A stretch of DNA of 64,000 bases from Candidatus Marithrix sp. GTDB lineage: Bacteria; Pseudomonadota; Gammaproteobacteria; Beggiatoales; Beggiatoaceae. The stretch is from the NCBI GenBank assembly GCA_016744775.1, contig JADGDS010000001.1, forward strand, positions 409,628 through 473,627, in the 5' to 3' direction. The notes below the pieces were generated by a model. It was not told the origin of the DNA. It did not search any database and worked only from the letters and a program-made list of their open reading frames with translations. Both the position numbers and the translations under genes were made by a program. Of the stretch, positions 1-8,880 are shown piece after piece. The first letter of the stretch is position 1. The number at the start of each line of letters is the position of its first letter.

Positions 1-1809
1 GTATTTATTATGGCTTTCAGGGGCGACATGAGGCACTGTTCTAACTAATTCAAAGCCAGTTTCAGTGTCGATTTTATAAACCAATAAGCCAGCAAACGTC
101 ATTATATCATTCTGCTCACCCTTTTCACAAATATTCATTGGAAGTGCAAGTAATTTCTTTGAACCGAAATAGTTGAAAGCTAAATGATTTGTTGCCGCTT
201 CAGAACTTGAACCACGTGAACCAATTATTTCTTTATGAACTAAACTAGGTTTATTCATATTTGAAATATCGAAAATTTGCAACATAATACCTTGAAACAA
301 TGCAAAATCGCCTTTGTCTATGGAATCATAGCCAATTGTCAGCAAGTGCTTATCATCAAGTGGGTGCATATAGGTTGAAAAACCGGGAATTTTTAATTCT
401 CCCGCAATTTCTGGTTGCTTAGGATTAGATAAGTCTAATACAAATAAGGGATCAGTTTTTTTGAAAGTAACAATATAGCCTTTATCACCAATAAATCGTG
501 CTGAACGTATATCCTCTGTAGGCGCGATATTATCAATTTTTCCAACAGTAACTAATTCATTATCTTGTTGTTCTAAAATAGAAATAGTGCTATGTGTTTT
601 AGGATCGGGTAAATAGCCAGTAGTTGTTGCAATACGGAAAAAACTTTTAAATTCATCCATTGAAAACTGATTTAGCACTCGCCCTTTTACTGTGCCGCTA
701 CCGCTATATTTAATAGTTGGTAAAGCAAATTTATTAATTATCGTGGTTTTCTCAAGCCTAGAAGCGATATATAATGCAGAATTAGAAGCATAAACAGCCC
801 CTGATTTACCAAAAATAGTTGTAGCATTTAATGGAGTTTCGGTATTTATATCTGCGGATAAAATTGATACGAAGCTATTACCTTCTTTGCCAATATAAAA
901 ATTATCGCATTGCTCAAATGGACTGTCATTATTTAGAGAATCTTTAACTGTAGGCAAGAATTTATCTACCTCAGCTGATTCAATTAGGGCTTTATTTTTA
1001 ACTTTTAATTGATTAAAAAGTTCTGTCATATCAGCGGTAGGTTGAGGTTTTTCGCAAAATTGACTGTTATGAATTTCTTCAGGAAAATATTTAATATCTT
1101 CAATTATTGGCTCTGGAAATACAACAACTGAATATATTGCATTATCAATCCGCCTAGAATTTAAATAAGCTCCAGAGAAATTGATTTCTCTGACTAAACT
1201 TGGTTGTTCGACATTAGAAATATCAAGCACAGTAATTTTTAATTCACGCCCATCACCAGTAAATTCACAATCATAACCATAAGTACATTCTTTCTGAATA
1301 TTGCTAGATTTTGATAAATAAATATCTGGTGGTGTTGATACAATTTGCTCTAAAGAAGAATAAATAAAAGCGCGTTTATTATGAATATACATTTTTTTAG
1401 GAATGCCTTCAATTTTAAAACTGGAAATTTCAGCCGCTGTTTCAGGTTTCCATGCTTTTATAATTTTAAATTTACCATGCGCTAAAATATAAATATAAGT
1501 ACCATCGTTTTTGACAAAATCAGCTTCATCAACACCAACTACTTGCACATTAGTTTCAGAATATTCAGTTGCTGTATCACCACTACTAGTAGATTTTTCG
1601 GGTTCAGAATTTAAAATATATATTGGATAACACCAATCGCGATTAAGAACCATTTCAAGATTGCGATCTAATCTTTGTTCCATTTTCTTAATAGCGGCTT
1701 GCTTAAATTGTGCTACCAGAGCCGAACAACTTTCTACGGCTTGTAAAGCATGGCTTTCGCTAATAAACAATAAATTAAATATAATAGTCAATAACAATAT
1801 CTGTTTCAT
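1..1809 (-). CDS. Secreted beta-propeller domain protein (3' end outside window)
   Basis: The frame is open from an ATG at 1809 to the left edge (603 codons visible), so the C-terminus is missing. It begins with a signal peptide ending ...LFISESHA at about residue 21. Near residue 92 it reads GVDEADFVKNDGTYIYIL, and near residue 430 RFIGDKGYIVTF followed by DPLFVLDL. These are the hallmark motifs of the 'beta propeller domain' family of secreted proteins (PF09826 type), whose function is not established. The protein should be exported and either periplasmic or on the surface. The gene stands alone on its strand here, with AT-rich DNA upstream. The family assignment is firm; any specific role would be a guess. 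Confidence 0.88.
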   Translation of the reverse strand, partial: MKQILLLTIIFNLLFISESHALQAVESCSALVAQFKQAAIKKMEQRLDRNLEMVLNRDWCYPIYILNSEPEKSTSSGDTATEYSETNVQVVGVDEADFVKNDGTYIYILAHGKFKIIKAWKPETAAEISSFKIEGIPKKMYIHNKRAFIYSSLEQIVSTPPDIYLSKSSNIQKECTYGYDCEFTGDGRELKITVLDISNVEQPSLVREINFSGAYLNSRRIDNAIYSVVVFPEPIIEDIKYFPEEIHNSQFCEKPQPTADMTELFNQLKVKNKALIESAEVDKFLPTVKDSLNNDSPFEQCDNFYIGKEGNSFVSILSADINTETPLNATTIFGKSGAVYASNSALYIASRLEKTTIINKFALPTIKYSGSGTVKGRVLNQFSMDEFKSFFRIATTTGYLPDPKTHSTISILEQQDNELVTVGKIDNIAPTEDIRSARFIGDKGYIVTFKKTDPLFVLDLSNPKQPEIAGELKIPGFSTYMHPLDDKHLLTIGYDSIDKGDFALFQGIMLQIFDISNMNKPSLVHKEIIGSRGSSSEAATNHLAFNYFGSKKLLALPMNICEKGEQNDIMTFAGLLVYKIDTETGFELVRTVPHVAPESHNKY

Positions 1810-2362
1810 AATACATCTCACAAATTTAGAATATATAATATATTATAGATTATTTTTGTTTAAATGCAAGATTGTCTATGTGTATTAGAAAGGTTGTCAT
1901 TTAGTTTACCTAAACATAGCTTGAGTTATGCGTCAATATTGCCAAAATATTCTAATTATTTGTATGATATAGGTGAACACCTACGCGCTTTTTATTTAGT
2001 ACCAAAATTAATAGATGAATTATTCAAAAAAAATCATTTGCCCAATTGTATAAATTGCCTGAAAATCCTTAAATCCGGTAAATTCTGATTCAGACAATTA
2101 AACCTTGTTACAAGCCCCAAGACCTGTCAGGTTTTAAAAACCTGACAGGTCTAAAACCCGACAGTTTTAAAGTTGACGAAGTACTATGGATATTTTCGCC
2201 CTCCTGCACTAGTTCATCTAAACTATCCACTAAAATGACAAACAAACATTTCAAATTTCTAAAAGGTTTAACAGCAACTAAGCAGCGATAATTACTTCAA
2301 AGATTAATTTACCAAGTTTACTTTTTACTTGAATTTTTTTGTTAAGGTATCATTCATCTACC
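1810..2362. other. AT-rich intergenic stretch with no supported gene
   Basis: This stretch holds one GC-rich palindrome (2120-2152), listed separately. A 74-codon open frame on + (1864-2088) has no convincing ribosome site or recognisable motif and may be a gene remnant. After the palindrome, 2153-2186 repeats the sequence that also follows the palindrome at 21443-21475, including GACGAAGTACTA. I see no RNA gene. Confidence 0.5.
2120..2152. repeat. 33-bp palindrome, AGACCTGTCAGG family
   Basis: A perfect inverted repeat with 16-bp arms (AGACCTGTCAGGTTTT) around one central A. Five more copies lie at 11364, 21443, 25561, 34898 and 55823. It lies downstream of the small minus-strand gene 2363-2674, where it could act as a terminator. 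The flank to its right resembles the right flank of the 21443 copy, so the mobile unit may be longer than the palindrome. Confidence 0.9.
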
Positions 2363-2527
2363 TTATCCCCTTCTTTGACATTGTCTCTTTCCTCTACCTT
2401 GTCCTCTACCTTGTCCCGTTCCTCTACCTTGTCCCGTTCCTCTACCTTGTCCCTTTCCTCTACCTTGTCCCTTTCCTCTACCTTGTCTCTTTCCTTGACA
2501 TTGTCCTGTTCCTCTACTTTGTCCCCT
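2355..2527. repeat. Imperfect 18-bp tandem repeat
   Basis: About eight to nine units of the form CCTCTACCTTGTCCCGTT, some diverged (TTGACATTGTC variants at both ends). The unit is a multiple of three, so all frames stay open. On the minus strand it encodes the hexapeptide RGTGQG/RGKGQG of the gene at 2363-2674. Confidence 0.85.
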
Positions 2528-2674
2528 TGCTTTAACTTGTATTATTCCTTGAGACTCTTGCACAAAGCTGCCTTGCTGTGTGCCTACTTCTGGTGTTTGT
2601 GCTGAAGTGCCAATGCTTGCTAAAATTATAGCCATGACAGATGAAATAGTGATGGTTTTTTGAATATATTTCAT
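2363..2674 (-). CDS. Small secreted Arg/Gly/Gln-repeat protein
   Basis: 103 residues. A signal peptide (residues 1-26, ending SIGTSAQ) is followed by a short spacer and then a low-complexity tail of RGxGQG hexads, with K, T or R at the variable position. The tail is strongly basic. AAAGGAAA lies seven bases before the ATG, which supports this strand over the + strand frames that are also open across the same repeat. Such a tail could bind nucleic acid, polyanionic polysaccharide or mineral surfaces, but no family is recognised. The 18-bp DNA repeat makes length variation between strains likely. An AGACCTG palindrome follows about 210 bp downstream. Confidence 0.7.
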   Translation of the reverse strand: MKYIQKTITISSVMAIILASIGTSAQTPEVGTQQGSFVQESQGIIQVKARGQSRGTGQCQGKRQGRGKGQGRGKGQGRGTGQGRGTGQGRGQGRGKRQCQRRG

Positions 2675-2820
2675 AAGTGATTTCCTTTATTATAGAATTT
2701 TTATTTACGAACTTCATAATATAAGCCAAAAATGTAAACTGTGTGTATCTGAAATCTACTTTTTTGTAATATTATTTATCTAATAACCATTTGTTTACAT
2801 TAGCTTACAATATTTTTCCT

Positions 2821-2964
2821 TTAAACTGATTCATCAAGCTGATATATTGCTAAACCAATCAACACTATAAAAGTTCCTAACCAAATGCTTATATGAATAG
2901 CTTTACCATTTAAATTTTGTCCTAACATAAGTGCTATAACTGGTGTTATTAAGGTGATTATAGC
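2821..2964 (-). pseudogene. 3' stub of an EamA/DMT-family transporter
   Basis: 48 codons including the stop survive. The reading is AIITLITPVIALMLGQ, then LNGK and a last transmembrane helix (WLGTFIVLIGLAIYQ). This matches the last two helices of EamA-type drug/metabolite transporters, which are normally about 290 residues. A TAA stands immediately upstream in frame at 2965-2967. The break coincides with ACATAAGCTATAAT, a motif shared with the repeats at 39798 and 44089. The gene is dead. The region from here to 3123 contains no other gene. Confidence 0.7.
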
Positions 2965-3093
2965 TTATGTTATAGACAATTAGCTTAAAACCACTAAATC
3001 TTGATTCCTTAGTCTGGATTTATCCTAATATAAATATAAACAGTATATTATAGTAATATACTAATGTTTAAGGTAGTTTGGTTATAATATGCG

Positions 3094-3139
3094 TTTTAAT
3101 ACACTAAATGAAAACCTAACAATATGTACAAAAATGGAA
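3094..3139 (+). repeat. 46-bp gene-start repeat, copy 1
   Basis: Covers the upstream region and first codons of the AlbA_2-type pseudogene. By eye it matches 6868-6913 at 41 of 46 positions, including a run of 20 identical bases (CAATATGTACAAAAATGGAA) over the ATG. Confidence 0.75.
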
Positions 3140-4090
3140 TAGATAGAGATAGTTATCTACAAAGTTTATTAACAGAATTACGTAATCTAACAACTGATAC
3201 TGAATGGGTAGAATTTAAAGAAAATTATAAAGATTATGAAGAACTGGGCGAATATATTGCCGCTTTAGCAAATAGTGCCGCTTTATCTGGTAAAATATAT
3301 GCTTATCTTGTATGGGGTATTCATGATCAAACTCATGAAATTGTTGGAACCGACTTTAAATACCGTTGTGTTAAAAAAGGTAATGAAGAACTTCGTATCG
3401 GAAGTTATAAAAAACGACTGAAAGATTATCCAGAAAAAGAACGTAAATTATGGCGTTTATTTGATAAAACCCCTTTTGAACATCAAATTGCCCTTAATAA
3501 TCTAAACTCCGATCAAATCTTAACTTGTTTGGATTATCCAGCTTATTTTGATTTAACAGCTCAAAATTTACCTAGTAATAAAAACGGTATTCTGCAACAG
3601 TTGCAAGCCGAAAAAATGATTAGAAAAAATCAAGCAGGGAAGTGGGATATTTATAATTTAGGCGCGATTTTATTTGCCAAAGATTTGGCATATAAAAGGC
3701 ACTTCACCAATGGTAGAAATTTTTGATCATCGTATAGAAATGACCAATACTGGTAAACCATTAGTTGATCCTCAACGTTTTTTAGACACTCCGCCTCAAT
3801 CGCGCAATGAAGCATTAGCGGCTTTTTTGCGGCGCATTAAAGTTTGTGAAGAACGTGGCAGTGGTATTGATAAAATAATGCAAGCGATTGAAACACATCA
3901 TTATCCATTACCAGAACCACAGTTTGATATAAATAAAAGCTATATGACAAGAGCATCTTTGCGCCAACGTTTGCATTGTAGTGATAACGCCGCTAAACAA
4001 GTCATTGGACAAACTTGTGAAAAATCTCTACTTCGCCTAGCCAATCCTGAAGCTAAGCGAAATTTTCAATATTTGCCTTATTGGGCATAA
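3124..4090 (+). pseudogene. Decayed AlbA_2 (Schlafen-like) ATP-binding / RecG-related protein
   Basis: The first part (3124 to about 3695) reads as an AlbA_2 domain protein: TEWVEFKENYKD, then EYIAALANSAAL, and LVWGIHDQTHEIVGTDF. The second part continues in another frame from about 3700 with SPMVEIFDHRIEMTNTGKPL, then the RRIKVCEERGSGIDKI motif of the GHKL-like C-terminal half, and ends ...FQYLPYWA. Family members are usually well over 400 residues. The segment joining the halves (normally about 80 residues, containing the ATP-binding REL.ANA motif) is absent and the frame shifts there. A second in-frame gap lies between PEPQF and DINKSYMT. Two internal deletions make function very unlikely. 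Confidence 0.85.
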
Positions 4091-4094
4091 AAAA

Positions 4095-4769
4095 CTAGAA
4101 CCAAGCTCGAACACCAATCACAAGTTGCGTATCTTGAATGTCACCATCAGTCATATATTGTTTTAGCCAATTTATTCCAATATATGGTGCAAATTCTCGG
4201 CGAATTTCATAGCGTAATCTTAAGCCAGTTGATATATCGGATAATCCTGATTCAATACCTAGTTCTGGATCATCTTTTCCATAGAAGTTCATTTCTATTT
4301 CTGGGCTAAGTATCAAACGTTGAGTGAATAGCATTTCATATTCAGCACTTAAACGCGCTGCTGTACTTCCTGATTGACCTATAAAGAATGAGGCATCTAC
4401 TTCAAAGAAGTATGGTGCTAGCCCTTTCAGGCTGATGGCTGCCCAATTACGATTAGGTGTCGGTTGCATATCTCCACGCCAACCTAGTTGTAAATCCCAA
4501 TAGGGCGAAATGGCACGACTGTAAAGTAATTGTAATTCAGCTTCTTCGGTTTCGCCTTTTAGCAGTTCACCTTCAGTTTTAAGCCATAGCTTATTAAGAT
4601 CTTTACCTAACCATGCTTCAGCTTCCCATGCTAGTGGATTGCCCTCATCTGCTTCACTAATTTCTAGTTTATCAATCATGATCTTAGACAATAAAGGATC
4701 AGCTTCCATGTCAGCAAAAGCTGGTTTTAAGCATACTAAACTTAGTATTAACAATAGATAGAATCTCAT
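4095..4769 (-). CDS. copB: Copper resistance outer-membrane protein CopB/PcoB
   Basis: 224 residues from the ATG at 4769, which overlaps the copA stop as ATGA. It starts with a signal peptide (MRFYLLLILSLVCLKPAFA). The family features are EAEAWLGKDLNKLWLKTEGE near residue 50, then beta strands such as LQLLYSRAISPYWDLQLG, and a C-terminal Phe typical of outer-membrane barrels (GVRAWF). CopB/PcoB works with CopA in periplasmic and outer-membrane copper tolerance. It lacks the long Met/His-rich N-terminal region of many CopB proteins, so it is a short form. A longer frame upstream lies inside copA and is not the gene. Confidence 0.9.
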   Translation of the reverse strand: MRFYLLLILSLVCLKPAFADMEADPLLSKIMIDKLEISEADEGNPLAWEAEAWLGKDLNKLWLKTEGELLKGETEEAELQLLYSRAISPYWDLQLGWRGDMQPTPNRNWAAISLKGLAPYFFEVDASFFIGQSGSTAARLSAEYEMLFTQRLILSPEIEMNFYGKDDPELGIESGLSDISTGLRLRYEIRREFAPYIGINWLKQYMTDGDIQDTQLVIGVRAWF

Positions 4770-6484
4770 TTTACTAGCACCTCGCGAAACATACCTGACA
4801 TATGGTAAAGTAAATGGCAATGATAAGCCCAACGCCCTTTGGCATCCACAGTTACACGATAACTGATTTTAGAACCCGGTTGTACGATAACTGTATGTTT
4901 ACGTGGAATATGTTGATTGTCACCAGTTTCCAAATCACTCCATAAGCCATGCAAATGAATTGGATGATTCATCATGGTGTCGTTGACTAAAGTAATACGT
5001 AAGCGTTCACCATATTTCATAACTAATGGTTCAGCATCCGCAAATTTGACACCGTTGATTGACCACATATAGCGACTCATATTACCAGTTAAGTGTAATT
5101 CAATTTCGCGTTCAGGTTCGCGAAGATCAGGTGTAGTATATAGATGACGTAAATCGGCATAAGTTAATACCCGTCGTCCATTATGACGTAAACCAACACC
5201 GGGATCATTTAAGCGATATTGTGGATTCTTAGCCCGCATATCTACATGTGGACCATATTCCGTGGGGGCATGATGAGTCATCATAGGCATAGAATGTTTC
5301 TTCATAGGCATATGATGCCCAGCATGATGGGCATTATGTTTCTTCATAGGCATCTTATGCCCTGAATGTGATCCCATACCCATATCTGCATGACTTAAAA
5401 CTGGAACAGGATCCAATTTTGGTATCGGAGCTGTCATGTTCATATCAGGAGTCAGCGTACCTCTAGCATAACCTGAACGATCTATTGCTTGTGCGAAAAT
5501 AGTGTAAGCACTATCATCTTTTGGCTCGACAATCACATCATAAGTTTCTGCTACACCAATACGGAATTCATCAATAGAAATTGGTTCAACATACTGCCCA
5601 TCCGCAGCTACAACTGTCATTTTCAAACCCGGAATACGCACATCAAAAAAAGTCATAGCTGAAGCATTAATAATGCGTAAACGAACTTTATCACCACGCT
5701 TAAATAGCCCTTTCCAACCATCAGCAGGAGTATTACCATTCATTAAATATGTGTAACTATAACCAGTTACATCAGAAATATCCGTATCACTCATACGCAT
5801 ATGATTCCACATTTTACGCTCATTCCAAGCTTGGAAAATGCCTTTTTCGCGAATATCTTGCCATAAATCACCAACAGTACGCTCATTGAAATTGTAGTAA
5901 TGACTAGCTTTTTTCAATTTAGCGTAAACTGCGTGTGGATTTTCATCAGTCCAATCTGACAACAACACCACATAATCGCGATCATAAACAAAAGGTTCAG
6001 GTGTTTTAGGCTCAATAACAATCGCGCCATGCAGCCCAGTTTGTTCCTGAAAACCAGAATGGCTGTGATACCAATAAGTGCCGCTTTGCTGTACCTTAAA
6101 ACGATAAGTAAAACTTTCACCGGGTTTAATTCCATCAAAAGTCATTCCGGGCACACCATCCATAGCATTAGGTAAAATGATACCATGCCAATGAATAGAA
6201 CTAGTTTCAGCCAGCCTATTAGTGACTTTCAGCCTCACCTCCTCACCCTCACGCCAACGTAATATAGGTGCAGGCAAAGAACCATTAACAGTGGTTGCTA
6301 GACGTGGCGTACCAGTAAAATTCACAGCTTGTGAACCAATGTTTAATTGAAACTTCTTAGCTCGAAGGCTATTTTGAGCCGCTGTAACAGGTAAACCAAA
6401 TGCAGTCAGGGCACCACCCATAGCTAATCCAAGCACAAAGCGGCGGCGACTCAGACATATTTCTTGTTCTGAAAGTAAATTCAT
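4766..6484 (-). CDS. copA: Copper-resistance multicopper oxidase CopA/PcoA
   Basis: 572 residues. A Tat signal with SRRRFVLG (residues 12-19) implies folded export to the periplasm. Copper ligands are visible: HWHG at 98-101, HSH at 140-142, HPIHLHG near residue 510 and HCHLLYHMSGMF at about 555-566 (type 1, 2 and 3 sites). A Met/His-rich insert near residues 370-400 (repeated HMPMKKH, HAGHH) is the usual CopA copper-loading region. It detoxifies Cu(I) by oxidation and sequestration. It is translationally coupled to copB. Its first 267 codons are duplicated at 8922-9723 with only two base differences that I found. Confidence 0.95.
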   Translation of the reverse strand: MNLLSEQEICLSRRRFVLGLAMGGALTAFGLPVTAAQNSLRAKKFQLNIGSQAVNFTGTPRLATTVNGSLPAPILRWREGEEVRLKVTNRLAETSSIHWHGIILPNAMDGVPGMTFDGIKPGESFTYRFKVQQSGTYWYHSHSGFQEQTGLHGAIVIEPKTPEPFVYDRDYVVLLSDWTDENPHAVYAKLKKASHYYNFNERTVGDLWQDIREKGIFQAWNERKMWNHMRMSDTDISDVTGYSYTYLMNGNTPADGWKGLFKRGDKVRLRIINASAMTFFDVRIPGLKMTVVAADGQYVEPISIDEFRIGVAETYDVIVEPKDDSAYTIFAQAIDRSGYARGTLTPDMNMTAPIPKLDPVPVLSHADMGMGSHSGHKMPMKKHNAHHAGHHMPMKKHSMPMMTHHAPTEYGPHVDMRAKNPQYRLNDPGVGLRHNGRRVLTYADLRHLYTTPDLREPEREIELHLTGNMSRYMWSINGVKFADAEPLVMKYGERLRITLVNDTMMNHPIHLHGLWSDLETGDNQHIPRKHTVIVQPGSKISYRVTVDAKGRWAYHCHLLYHMSGMFREVLVK

Positions 6485-6530
6485 TTATATAATCCTCAAT
6501 TAAATTAATGATGTAAAAAATAAGTAGAGA

Positions 6531-6824
6531 TTAAATGAATTTAGGAGGTTTCAGTTCAAGATTAAGAAATATAAGAAAAAAAACTATTTTGAAGGGTAGA
6601 TAAATATTGAGTAATTTATCATTGAAGAATTGGAAACTAGCAGCTAATAACGCATAAAATATGCAACAATGCCCAAATGATTGTTCAGCATCAAATACAT
6701 CATCAATAGCAGAATGGCAAGGCATAGTCATCTTATCAGTAATGGGCATCTCCATAAATGGTTTTGCCCATCCTGCTATTAGTAGTGAACTTATTAGTAT
6801 AGATAAGATGACTTTTTTTGACAT
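6531..6824 (-). CDS. Small CopL-like secreted metal-binding protein
   Basis: 97 residues from the ATG at 6824. A longer start at 6863 is possible but adds a poor leader. A hydrophobic N-terminus (ILSILISSLLIAGWA) is followed by MEMPITDKMTMPCHSAIDD, a conserved HCC, and a second hydrophobic stretch. Met, His and Cys clusters suggest metal binding. In Xanthomonas, a small Cys/His protein, CopL, precedes copA-copB and is needed for their expression. The same position here, directly before copA, suggests a similar role. This is a synteny inference, as the overall sequence is not close to any family I can name. A paralogue lies at 9770-10069. Confidence 0.6.
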   Translation of the reverse strand: MSKKVILSILISSLLIAGWAKPFMEMPITDKMTMPCHSAIDDVFDAEQSFGHCCIFYALLAASFQFFNDKLLNIYLPFKIVFFLIFLNLELKPPKFI

Positions 6825-6867
6825 AGTGGATGAGATAATATCATAGCAATGAGTAAAAATCAAATGT

Positions 6868-6913
6868 TTTTAATAGACTAAATCAAAAGCTGGCAATATG
6901 TACAAAAATGGAA
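6868..6913 (+). repeat. 46-bp gene-start repeat, copy 2
   Basis: Matches 3094-3139 (41 of 46). It carries the ATG and first codons (MYKNG) of an AlbA_2-like gene whose body is absent, so it is an orphan 5' fragment between the CopL-like gene and the multicopper oxidase. Confidence 0.7.
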
Positions 6914-6921
6914 GAGTTGAT

Positions 6922-6960
6922 ATACTTGACATTATATAATATAATTATAATGTCAAGTAT
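6922..6960. promoter_or_regulatory. Inverted repeat upstream of the multicopper oxidase gene
   Basis: Two 15-bp arms (ATACTTGACATTATA and its exact complement) surround a 9-bp AT centre, 43 bp before the ATG at 7004. Each arm carries TTGACA reading inwards, so it may combine a -35 element with an operator. It is the only strong dyad between the divergent copper genes. It is not the usual CusR/CopR 'cop box' or CueR site. The regulator is unknown. Confidence 0.55.
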
Positions 6961-7003
6961 AAACTATAACTCGATATTAAACATTTATAAATAAAGGAAA
7001 ATT

Positions 7004-8878
7004 ATGAAAAAACTATTATTAGTTGGCTTACTTAGCCTGCTATTGAATCCACTGATTGTACAAGCTAACTGGCAAGTCAATATTACTATTTCTGGAGATT
7101 CCATCAAAACAATAAATGATAACTTCAGTTTGCGCTTAAGCACGATGGCAACAAATAGCGAGAATGCTGATATTTATCTAGCATTACAATTACCTAATAC
7201 AAAATTACTATTTTTACAAACACAGAATAATTTGACACCTGAAGTACGTCCTTATGTTAGCAATCAATTACCAAACAACATAGCTTTTGATATTACTACC
7301 CAATTACCGTCTAATTCTCAACTTGGTAACTACAATATCTATGCAGTGGCAACTAAAACTGGAGTAGATGTATTTGATCAAAGCCAATGGCTTAGTCCCT
7401 TAGCACATAGTAGTTTATTTTTTGCACACAATACCAATAAGTTGCCTATTCCACCCCAGTTGACTGGCAATCTTAATGATAAGGGAGAAAAAGTATTTGA
7501 GTTAAATTTGCAAAAAGCTGAAAAAAGCTTTTTACCGGGTACTAAGACTGCTACTTTAGGTATTAACGGCGATTATTTAGGACCTACTATTCGAGTTTCT
7601 AATGGTGATCAAGTATTATTTAATGTCCATAATAATATAGGAGAAACAACCACAATCCACTGGCACGGCGCACATGTTCCAGCAAAAATGGATGGTGGAC
7701 CCCATCAGAAGATCGAAAACAATGCCACTTGGCAATCTTTTTTTACTATAAAACAATTAGCTACAACAATCTGGTATCATCCACATTTAAAAGGTAAGAC
7801 GGCAGAACATGTGTATAAAGGATTGGCAGGGCTTTTCATCATAGATGATGCTGTCAGCGATAAGTTAGCTTTGCCTCGTAATTATGGTGTGGATGATATT
7901 CCGCTGGTGGTGCAAGATCGTCGTATTGCAGCAGATGGTAATATGACTAGTCAGCTTAAAGACACGGTTGATATTATGGGTTTACGAGGAAAGTATATTT
8001 TAGTCAATGGCGCACTGAATCCTAGCTTGGAAACTCGCGCTCAAGTAATCCGTTTGCGTTTGCTAAACGGTTCTAATGCTCGAATTTATAATTTTGGCTT
8101 TGCTGATAATCGTGAATTTTATCAAATAGCCAGCGATGGTGGTTTGTTGGAAGCTCCAGTTGCCATGCAAAGATTACGTCTTTCACCCGGAGAACGTGCG
8201 GAAATTTTATTGGATTTACGTACTGAGAGTGGCAAATCTCTATTATTACAAAGCTATTCCGCAGAAATCACCCCCACCACCATAACAAGCAGTATGATGC
8301 GTGATGCACTTGATATGCAAACCTTTGATATTATGAATATTCGTGTAGGTGAAGCTGGTGATAATGGTTTATCTATTCCCACAAAATTGACCACAATTGA
8401 ACGTTTGAATCCAAAAGATGCTACTGTTACCCGTCCATTTTTTCTTAAAGTACAGATGAGGGGTGCTGGTATGGGTAGTATCAATGGTTTAATAGGTATA
8501 AACAATGCCGAAACCTTTGCCAATTTAAGCAATCGCGGAATGTTTACCATTAATGACAAAGTGATGGACATGAATCGAATTGACGAAACTGTGCGCTTAG
8601 GTGATACTGAAATTTGGACAATCACCAATAATGCCGTGATGGCGCATCCTTTCCATATTCATGATATTCAATTCCTAATTTTGGATAGAAACGGACAAGC
8701 ACCCAGTGCTGGAGAATCAGGCTGGAAAGATACAGTGTTGGTATTACCCAATGAAACCGTAAGAGTAATAAGCCGCTTTGATGATTTTGCTGATCCAGAT
8801 ATACCTTATATGTACCATTGTCATATTCTAGAACATGAAGATGCAGGTATGATGGGTCAGTTTGTTGTTATAAAATGA
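7004..8878 (+). CDS. Periplasmic multicopper oxidase (CueO-like) with N-terminal extension
   Basis: 624 residues. A Sec signal peptide (ends IVQANWQ, about residue 21) replaces the Tat signal of CueO. Residues about 22-145 form an extra beta-rich domain of unknown type. The cupredoxin part follows: HWHGAHVP near residue 222, WYHPHLKG near 257, HPFHIHDIQF near 548 and HCHILEHEDAGMMGQF near the C-terminus. The HEDAGMM ending is characteristic of CueO-type cuprous oxidases. Likely role: oxidation of Cu(I) or a related metal in the periplasm. AAAGGAAA lies six bases before the ATG. It is divergent from copA-copB and converges with the truncated copA copy (2-bp gap). It could also be a general laccase-like enzyme. 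Confidence 0.88.
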   Translation: MKKLLLVGLLSLLLNPLIVQANWQVNITISGDSIKTINDNFSLRLSTMATNSENADIYLALQLPNTKLLFLQTQNNLTPEVRPYVSNQLPNNIAFDITTQLPSNSQLGNYNIYAVATKTGVDVFDQSQWLSPLAHSSLFFAHNTNKLPIPPQLTGNLNDKGEKVFELNLQKAEKSFLPGTKTATLGINGDYLGPTIRVSNGDQVLFNVHNNIGETTTIHWHGAHVPAKMDGGPHQKIENNATWQSFFTIKQLATTIWYHPHLKGKTAEHVYKGLAGLFIIDDAVSDKLALPRNYGVDDIPLVVQDRRIAADGNMTSQLKDTVDIMGLRGKYILVNGALNPSLETRAQVIRLRLLNGSNARIYNFGFADNREFYQIASDGGLLEAPVAMQRLRLSPGERAEILLDLRTESGKSLLLQSYSAEITPTTITSSMMRDALDMQTFDIMNIRVGEAGDNGLSIPTKLTTIERLNPKDATVTRPFFLKVQMRGAGMGSINGLIGINNAETFANLSNRGMFTINDKVMDMNRIDETVRLGDTEIWTITNNAVMAHPFHIHDIQFLILDRNGQAPSAGESGWKDTVLVLPNETVRVISRFDDFADPDIPYMYHCHILEHEDAGMMGQFVVIK

Positions 8879-8880
8879 TG

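Noticed and set aside
1864..2088. 74-codon frame on the + strand
   Set aside because: No ribosome site, no recognisable motif and an AT-rich setting; at most a remnant.
2329..2605. Two + strand open frames rich in Leu/Ser across the 18-bp tandem repeat
   Set aside because: They are open only because the repeat unit is a multiple of three; the opposite strand has a signal peptide and a ribosome site.
4770..4832. Longer copB start inside copA
   Set aside because: It would give a non-signal leader; the ATG overlapping the copA stop yields a clean signal peptide.
6922..6960. Dyad read as a CusR/CopR cop box
   Set aside because: The half-sites are much farther apart than in the known box.
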